From Glandiceps talaboti (taxonomy: Eukaryota; Hemichordata; Enteropneusta; Spengelidae): a DNA stretch of 13,500 nucleotides. Positions 8,288 through 13,500 of this stretch are shown piece after piece (position 1 is the stretch's first letter; every line of letters starts with the position of its first letter). Under the pieces are notes generated by a model. The model worked only from the letters and a program-made list of their open reading frames with translations. It was not told where the DNA came from and did no database searches. The stretch covers positions 26,856,725-26,870,224 of the forward strand of contig NC_135555.1 in NCBI RefSeq assembly GCF_964340395.1, given 5' to 3'. Made by a program: the position numbers and the translations under genes.

Positions 8288-10575
8288 ATTTAGATTGATA
8301 TAGACATACATGTACATTGTAGATTTACATTGATATAGACATACATGTACATTGTAGGTTTAGATTGATATAGACATACATGTACATTGTAGGTTTAGAT
8401 TGATATAGACATACATGTACATTGTAGATTTACATTGATATAGACATACATGTACATTGTAGATTTACATTGATATAGACATACATGTACATTGTAGGTT
8501 TAGATTGATATAGACATATATGTACATTGTAGATTTACATTGATATAGACATACATGTACATTGTAGATTTAGATTGATATAGACATACATGTACATTGT
8601 AGATTTACATTGATATAGACATACATGTACATTGTAGGTTTACATTGATATAGACATATATGTACATTGTAGATTTACATTGATATAGACATACATGTAC
8701 ATTGTAGGTTTACATTGATATAGACATACATGTACATTGTAGATTTACATTGATATAGACATACATGTACATTGTAGGTTTACATTGATATAAACATATA
8801 TGTACATTGTAGATTTACATTGATATAAACATACATGTACATTGTAGGTTTAGATTGATATAGACATACATGTACATTGTAGATTTACATTGATATAGAC
8901 ATACATGTACATTGTAGATTTACATTGATATAGACATACATGTACATTGTAGGTTTAGATTGATATAGACATACATGTACATTGTAGGTTTAGATTGATA
9001 TAGACATACATGTACATTGTAGGTTTACATTGATATAAACATATATGTACATTGTAGGTTTAGATTGATATAAACATACATGTACATTGTAGGTTTAGAT
9101 TGATATAGACATACATGTACATTGTAGGTTTAGATTGATATAGACATACATGTACATTGTAGGTTTACATTGATATAGACATACATGTACATTGTAGATT
9201 TACATTGATATAGACATACATGTACATTGTAGGTTTAGATTGATATAGACATACATGTACATTGTAGGTTTAGATTGATATAGACATACATGTACATTGT
9301 AGGTTTACATTGATATAGACATACATGTACATTGTAGATTTACATTGATATAGACATACATGTACATTGTAGATTTAGATTGATATAGACATACATGTAC
9401 ATTGTAGATTTACATTGATATAGACATACATGTACATTGTAGATTTACATTGATATAGACATACATGTACATTGTAGATTTAGATTGATATAGACATACA
9501 TGTACATTGTAGATTTACATTGATATAGACATACATGTACATTGTAGGTTTAGATTGATATAAACATACATGTACATTGTAGGTTTAGATTGATATAAAC
9601 ATACATGTACATTGTAGGTTTAGATTGATATAAACATACATGTACATTGTAGGTTTAGATTGATATAGACATATATGTACATTGTAGATTTACATTGATA
9701 TAGACATACATGTACATTGTAGATTTACATTGATATAGACATACATGTACATTGTAGGTTTACATTGATATAGACATACATGTACATTGTAGATTTACAT
9801 TGATATAGACATACATGTACATTGTAGGTTTAGATTGATATAGCCATACATGTACATTGTAGGTTTAGATTGATATAGACATACATGTACATTGTAGGTT
9901 TACATTGATATAGACATACATGTACATTGTAGATTTACATTGATATAGACATACATGTACATTGTAGATTTAGATTGATATAGACATACATGTACATTGT
10001 AGATTTACATTGATATAGACATACATGTACATTGTAGATTTACATTGATATAGACATACATGTACATTGTAGATTTAGATTGATATAGACATACATGTAC
10101 ATTGTAGATTTACATTGATATAGACATATATGTACATTGTAGATTTACATTGATATAGACATATATGTACATTGTAGATTTACATTGATATAGACATACA
10201 TGTACATTGTAGATTTACATTGATATAGACATACATGTACATTGTAGATTTACATTGATATAGACATATATGTACATTGTAGGTTTACATTGATATAGAC
10301 ATACATGTACACTGTAGATTTACATTGATATAGACATACATGTACATTGTAGATTTACATTGATATAGACATACATGTACATTGTAGATTTACATTGATA
10401 TAGACATACATGTACATTGTAGGTTTACATTGATATAGACATACATGTACATTGTAGATTTACATTGATATAGACATACATGTACATTGTAGATTTACAT
10501 TGATATAGACATACATGTACATTGTAGGTTTACATTGATATAGACATATATGTACATTGTAGGTTTACATTGATA
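8288..10575. repeat. 35-bp tandem array, 65 units, no indels
   Basis: ATTGATATAGACATACATG starts at 8294 and the last ATTGATA is at 10569. That is 2275 bases, exactly 65 x 35, and every intermediate start I followed keeps the register. A partial ATTTAG precedes the first unit, and the array ends abruptly at ATTGATA|ATACTC. Nearly all variation is at four sites: TAGAC/TAAAC, CATACA/CATATA, GTAGATT/GTAGGTT and TTACAT/TTAGAT. Private changes are TAGCC in unit 45 and CACTGT in unit 58. Each unit contains the palindrome TACATGTA. Stops occur in the repeat on both strands and 35 is not a multiple of 3, so it is not coding. Confidence 0.97.
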
Positions 10576-10777
10576 ATACTCAGATCATTCTCATCTTCAG
10601 ACTAACCCAGTATACGGTAAATGTTCATCGACAAACACAAACACTGTAATTAAATTATTTTATTACAAAAAAGTAGATGAATGACTGCATATCTCACTGT
10701 ACATCATGTATGAAGCTCATAGGGGAAATGTTTAATAGGGAAGTTTTGTTCCACTCTTTCACACTTATGTCAGGCTA
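10576..10777. other. Short unique spacer
   Basis: AT-rich sequence between the 35-bp array and the TTAA-flanked element, with no recognised feature. Confidence 0.5.
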
Positions 10778-10781
10778 TTAA

Positions 10782-11754
10782 GGTAGACGGGGAAGAATCG
10801 CCTTGACTATTTACGACGTAATCCGACACAGCACGAAGTGTTTTGGACTTTGAACTTATTTGCATATGTCAAATTGTCCATGCTCACGTCCCACCACGGC
10901 CAGTCAAAGAGGAGGAACATATAGTCCAATATTCATGCTCCTTTACCAAAATATACTCAAGAATTGTCATTCCTGACAAAAAAATTCTTATTTACTGCAC
11001 TAATGTTTCAAAATTCCCGCGATGTCACAACCAATGCGCTATCGGGCGATCCGTTATGCAGAGACCTACTTCCGCATTCCACTCCATTATCATGGCGCCA
11101 CCCGTAACATCTCATGAATATTTATTAAAAACGTCATCTTCGGCTTCGTTCGGCAAGATTTTTTCACGTTCGGACTAATCCTTTGACCCAACTTTGCGTG
11201 TTAGCGGGAAGTACCCGGATGATAACGTGGTTCTATGGTAATCCTTCAGACTCTGACCTATCGATGTTTGGTACTCGCCTTTCAATCGGATCACTCGTTA
11301 CAGATTTACGTGATTTCGCCTGGGACTTGAAAATGACATCGTTTGGACTCAAAAATGCACCATTTTCATAGTTTTTACTAAGAATTAATTGGAAATTCAC
11401 CTATTTTCTATAAAACATCGATAGAGTATGTTGTTTTGAATGTGTCTAGGTCACAGTTCAGGGTGTACGGCAAATACATTTACAGGAAACGCTCGCCGAA
11501 ATTTTCACCGATTTTTTCCCAAAATCTTGACCAAATTTGACGTTTTTGTAAAGAAAATCGCTTCTACCAAGCAATTATTTTTTCATACATCGATTCACTA
11601 GGTATTTTTAAGTCTGAATTCGAAGTTTCATGAAAATTAAACGGCAAATTTCCATATGAGTGGCATGTGAAGTCAACAATGTATGTTAGTAATTGTTACA
11701 GATCTAAGGGCCTGCAATCGGCAGCGGTCGGCCAGCGGTTCTTCCCTGTCTACC
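10782..11754. mobile_element. 973-bp non-autonomous element with TTAA at both ends
   Basis: GGTAGACGGGGAAGAATCGC (from 10782) is the inverted complement of the right end at 11734-11754 with 18 of 21 bases matching. Each end is abutted by TTAA (10778-10781 and 11755-11758). TTAA duplication is the hallmark of piggyBac-type elements. The inverted repeat here starts GGTAGAC rather than the more usual CCC-type start, so the assignment is tentative. The interior is visibly richer in CpG than the flanks and has no transposase. The 111- and 62-residue plus-strand frames inside have no recognisable domain and start at non-ATG or unremarkable positions. It most likely represents a MITE-like derivative, and the outer bases could belong to another superfamily. 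Confidence 0.65.
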
Positions 11755-11837
11755 TTAACATTATTTGTATGGCTTTACACATGTACACTGGGATTCACAA
11801 AGATCAGTAGATGTTCATGTATTGTCAGTAATATCTC

Positions 11838-11930
11838 ACAAGGTAACATCCCCACCAAATATCTAAACAATTGGCCCAGCAGTTTTTTAGTTTAAACACA
11901 TGCATGCACGCACGCACGCACACATACATG
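11838..11930 (+). repeat. SINE/LINE-like tail fragment leading into CA repeat
   Basis: AAGGTAACATCCCCACCAAATATCTAAACAATTGGCCCAGCAG-type sequence shares the CACCAAATATC word and its setting with the 3661-3956 monomers. It ends in TTTAGTTTAAACACATGCATGCACGCACGCACG before pure CA. Microsatellites commonly grow from the simple 3' tails of retroposed repeats, which would explain the neighbouring array. It is a fragment only. Confidence 0.4.

Positions 11931-11934
<4 letters not shown>

Positions 11935-12017
<83 letters not shown>
11935..12017. repeat. (CA)41 microsatellite
   Basis: Uninterrupted CA dinucleotides span 83 bases, preceded by an imperfect CACG/CATA-rich lead. The poly-Cys/Val and poly-His/Thr frames over it are artefacts. 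Confidence 0.98.
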
Positions 12018-12019
<2 letters not shown>

Positions 12020-12131
12020 GCCATGCATAAGCATTACTGAACCTTGTGCTAAAAAGCAAAAAAAAATGTAAAAGTAAAATATAAAACTATTTAAATAAAG
12101 GCCAATCCCAAGCCTCTTAGTGTAACCTTGG

Positions 12132-12162
12132 AGTAATTATACTGACTGTCAGTATAATTACT
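12132..12162. repeat. Perfect 31-bp palindrome (15-bp arms, 1-base centre)
   Basis: AGTAATTATACTGAC at 12132-12146 is followed by one T and the exact complement GTCAGTATAATTACT at 12148-12162. Imperfect symmetry continues outward (AACCTT on the left, AAGGTG on the right). It may be a MITE relic or two abutted transposon ends. As RNA it would form a long hairpin with almost no loop. Confidence 0.9.
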
Positions 12163-12430
12163 GAAAGGTGTAACGTTATAGCTGGTCATCGAAATTGATA
12201 TACATGTACTGTGCAAAGTGTCAATGCACCACTAATATAATTAATGATCGGCTTGTTTCAAGTTGAGAGTTACAATTTACATTCATCGACTGTCACTGAC
12301 GACAACAAAAGAATTTCAACCACAAAGACACACCGACGACAATACTGGCGTATACAAACGGACCGGTGAAGTTGCTAAGTCAATTTGGGGACATAGGTGT
12401 CAATCAGCTGTTGACCGATGCCGAGGTTAC
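12163..12430. other. Unique sequence, possible intron of the minus-strand gene
   Basis: CpG frequency rises toward the right (CACCGACGAC, CGGACCGG). Plus-strand frames here begin at TTG or GTG and lack domains. No further exon could be bounded. Confidence 0.35.
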
Positions 12431-12486
12431 TCGGGCGAAGTCCCAAACTTTAGCGATGTCGGCCGCGGCCATGGGTTTGACAAAGT
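12431..12486 (-). CDS. Weak candidate second exon of the minus-strand gene
   Basis: On the minus strand a pyrimidine-rich stretch ending TTTCTCCAG directly precedes ACTTTGTCAAACC at 12486. This would be a good acceptor about 220 bases downstream of the first exon's donor. Continuing the phase-0 join, the frame reads TLSNPWPRPTSLKFGTSP over 18 codons. A GTAACC donor would follow at 12430, and without splicing there the frame stops at TAA two bases later. The CpG-rich content sets it apart from surrounding intron-like DNA. In another frame of the same strand ATGGCCGCGGCC opens a 22-codon reading frame. I do not recognise either peptide. The exon is a guess from splice signals. Confidence 0.2.
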
Positions 12487-12706
12487 CTGGAGAAACAATA
12501 GTGAAATTTACCGACATTATAAACTTCTATAAATTACAGTATATGGTTAACACGTTTACCTGAGAAATTTCTGCAATTTTTCCGACATCACTAAATCGAA
12601 AATTATCTGAAGTTTAAACGAGGTAGGAATGTTGATAAGGCCCAATGGATGATAGAGTGTGAGACAGTAATGTACGTACAAGTTGTATGTCCCAAGTGCA
12701 ACTTAC

Positions 12707-12763
12707 CTTGTTCGGCGTTTCTTCTACAGTTTGCTTCGTGGAATGGTCGCTTCCTGATGCCAT
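12707..12763 (-). CDS. First coding exon of an unidentified protein gene (partial)
   Basis: On the minus strand, an ATG at 12763 in a strong initiation context (GCCATGG) opens 19 codons reading MASGSDHSTKQTVEETPNK. The exon ends in AAG|GTAAGT, a textbook animal splice donor at 12706-12701, leaving phase 0. The peptide is hydrophilic with Ser, Thr, Glu and Lys, with no signal peptide or membrane segment. It looks like a disordered N-terminus and gives no clue to function. An in-frame ATG 45 bases upstream (12808) has a poorer context, so 12763 is preferred. A promoter-type motif cluster lies 120-180 bases upstream of the ATG. The rest of the gene should extend leftward, and the next exon is uncertain. 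The product is unknown. Confidence 0.5.
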
Positions 12764-12882
12764 GGCTTCGTATTTTGTGAATATTGTCAATTGCTTATGA
12801 TGTAACATGTGAATTATTCAAGATATCGGACTTAACATGTGTTTACGATGACAACACATAGTCGGGTCAGCACAGGCAACTT

Positions 12883-12942
12883 CGCCATATTTCATTTCCG
12901 CAAATTCAACAAGGCATGCGCATTCACTTTCAAATCACGTGA
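12883..12942 (-). promoter_or_regulatory. TATA-less promoter cluster: YY1-like, NRF-1-like, E-box
   Basis: CGCCATATT at 12883-12891 fits the YY1 pattern CGCCATNTT. GCATGCGCA at 12914-12922 is a core NRF-1 site. TCACGTGA at 12935-12942 is a palindromic USF/MITF-type E-box. No TATA box is visible. These motifs are typical of broadly expressed animal genes and are clustered within 60 bases just upstream of the minus-strand first exon, which supports a start site at roughly 12800-12880. The exact start is not defined. Confidence 0.5.
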
Positions 12943-12959
12943 CCAAGTGTATTGCAAAC

Positions 12960-12983
12960 ATTCGTATTCGAATTCGTATTCAT
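12960..12983. repeat. Two tandem 12-mers ATTCGTATTCRA/T
   Basis: ATTCGTATTCGA (12960-12971) is followed directly by ATTCGTATTCAT (12972-12983). It may be a duplicated binding site upstream of the promoter cluster, or chance. Confidence 0.5.
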
Positions 12984-13282
12984 GACTCGGAATCATATCT
13001 GGAAATATTCATGTATTCAGCATGTGTTCAAGCCAGCAAGGAATAGATAGAATGAAGGAATGAGTCAAAGCCAAATAGTTATACGGTTGGTACAAAATCC
13101 AGGACAGGCCGGGCCAGGCCACACCAGAATTTTATTTTTCAAATTTATATTCAGATCCGATTTAACCCATTCAGAATTGATGAAAAGGGTAGTACGAGAG
13201 CAAAAGGCAATAACACGAATACCTACAACACTTGTTTACTCTTTTTTATATTTTATTTTGTGTGACTCAACATTTTATGAAT
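12984..13282. other. No gene supported
   Basis: A plus-strand frame from 13060 runs 109 codons but passes into the TA microsatellite and encodes Ile-Tyr repeats. It has no domain and no splice support. The stretch may be the upstream flank of the minus-strand gene. Confidence 0.5.
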
Positions 13283-13314
13283 TATATATATATATACAAC
13301 TTAACACTGATTTT

Positions 13315-13355
<41 letters not shown>

Positions 13356-13411
13356 CGTTACACTCTGCCACTGTATTGTAGTATTGTAAATAAAAACAAA
13401 GCTACAATTTT

Positions 13412-13472
<61 letters not shown>
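13283..13472. repeat. (TA)n microsatellites, three tracts
   Basis: The TA tracts lie at 13283-13296, 13321-13353 and 13416-13472. The second and third are each introduced by TTTTTGTGT(GT)A, which suggests a local duplication of the seed sequence rather than independent origins. Confidence 0.95.
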
Positions 13473-13475
<3 letters not shown>

Positions 13476-13500
13476 CATATATAGACTTAATTCAAAAGAA

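Noticed and set aside
8288-10575. CRISPR-like array
   Set aside because: Units are directly joined with no unique spacers, and the setting is eukaryotic.
10843-11371. Two plus-strand frames (111 and 62 residues) as a transposase remnant
   Set aside because: No DDD/DDE-type motif or similarity visible, and the first starts at TTG; the element appears non-coding.
11825-12071. Poly-Cys/Val and poly-His/Thr frames
   Set aside because: Direct translations of the CA microsatellite.
12263-12563. Plus-strand frames of 89 and 65 residues
   Set aside because: They start at TTG and GTG, lack domains, and the minus-strand reading with a splice acceptor explains the CpG-rich part better.
13060-13389. 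109-residue plus-strand frame
   Set aside because: Runs into a TA tract giving Ile-Tyr repeats; no recognisable protein.

Overview
This is AT-rich animal nuclear DNA, dominated by repeats. The evidence for a eukaryote is the lack of long open frames, simple-sequence tracts, several tandem arrays, short transposon-like elements with terminal inverted repeats, and one candidate 5' coding exon ending in a consensus GT splice donor behind a housekeeping-type promoter cluster. The repeat styles (dispersed stem-loop families, LINE/SINE-like tails with a CACCAAATATC motif, small foldback elements) suggest a marine invertebrate such as a lophotrochozoan or a non-vertebrate deuterostome. That placement is inference and no species is claimed.

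Layout: 1-432 is a 49-bp minisatellite running off the left edge. 539-894 holds a dispersed G-tract/A-block repeat and a 139-bp hairpin MITE with an 8-9 bp target duplication. 1529-2016 contains two diverged copies of a C/G-rich stem-loop repeat. 2698-3191 and 4571-5417 are two inverted-repeat structures that resemble foldback or non-autonomous DNA elements. Between them lie a 2 x ~148-bp tandem with a SINE/LINE-like tail (3661-4055) and a short palindromic repeat (4125-4210) that has a relative at 5660-5757. 5902-6060 is a second copy of the G-tract family with its end in the opposite orientation. 6066-8287 looks like unique intron or intergenic sequence and holds one near-perfect CTCF motif. 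8288-10575 is a 35-bp satellite-like array of exactly 65 units without a single indel. 10778-11758 is a 973-bp TTAA-flanked inverted-repeat element. A SINE-like tail leading into a (CA)41 microsatellite, a perfect 31-bp palindrome and (TA)n tracts follow.

Genes: the only gene signal I would defend is on the minus strand at the right end. An NRF-1-like, E-box and YY1-like cluster (12883-12942) precedes a 19-codon first coding exon (12763 down to 12707) with a strong Kozak context and an AAG|GTAAGT donor. The gene would run leftward, so much of the window could be its introns. A possible second exon at 12486-12431 is weak. The product is not recognised. No RNA gene, CRISPR array or bacterial-type operon is seen. 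The window appears to be mainly a collection of mobile-element and tandem-repeat biology rather than a new multi-gene system.
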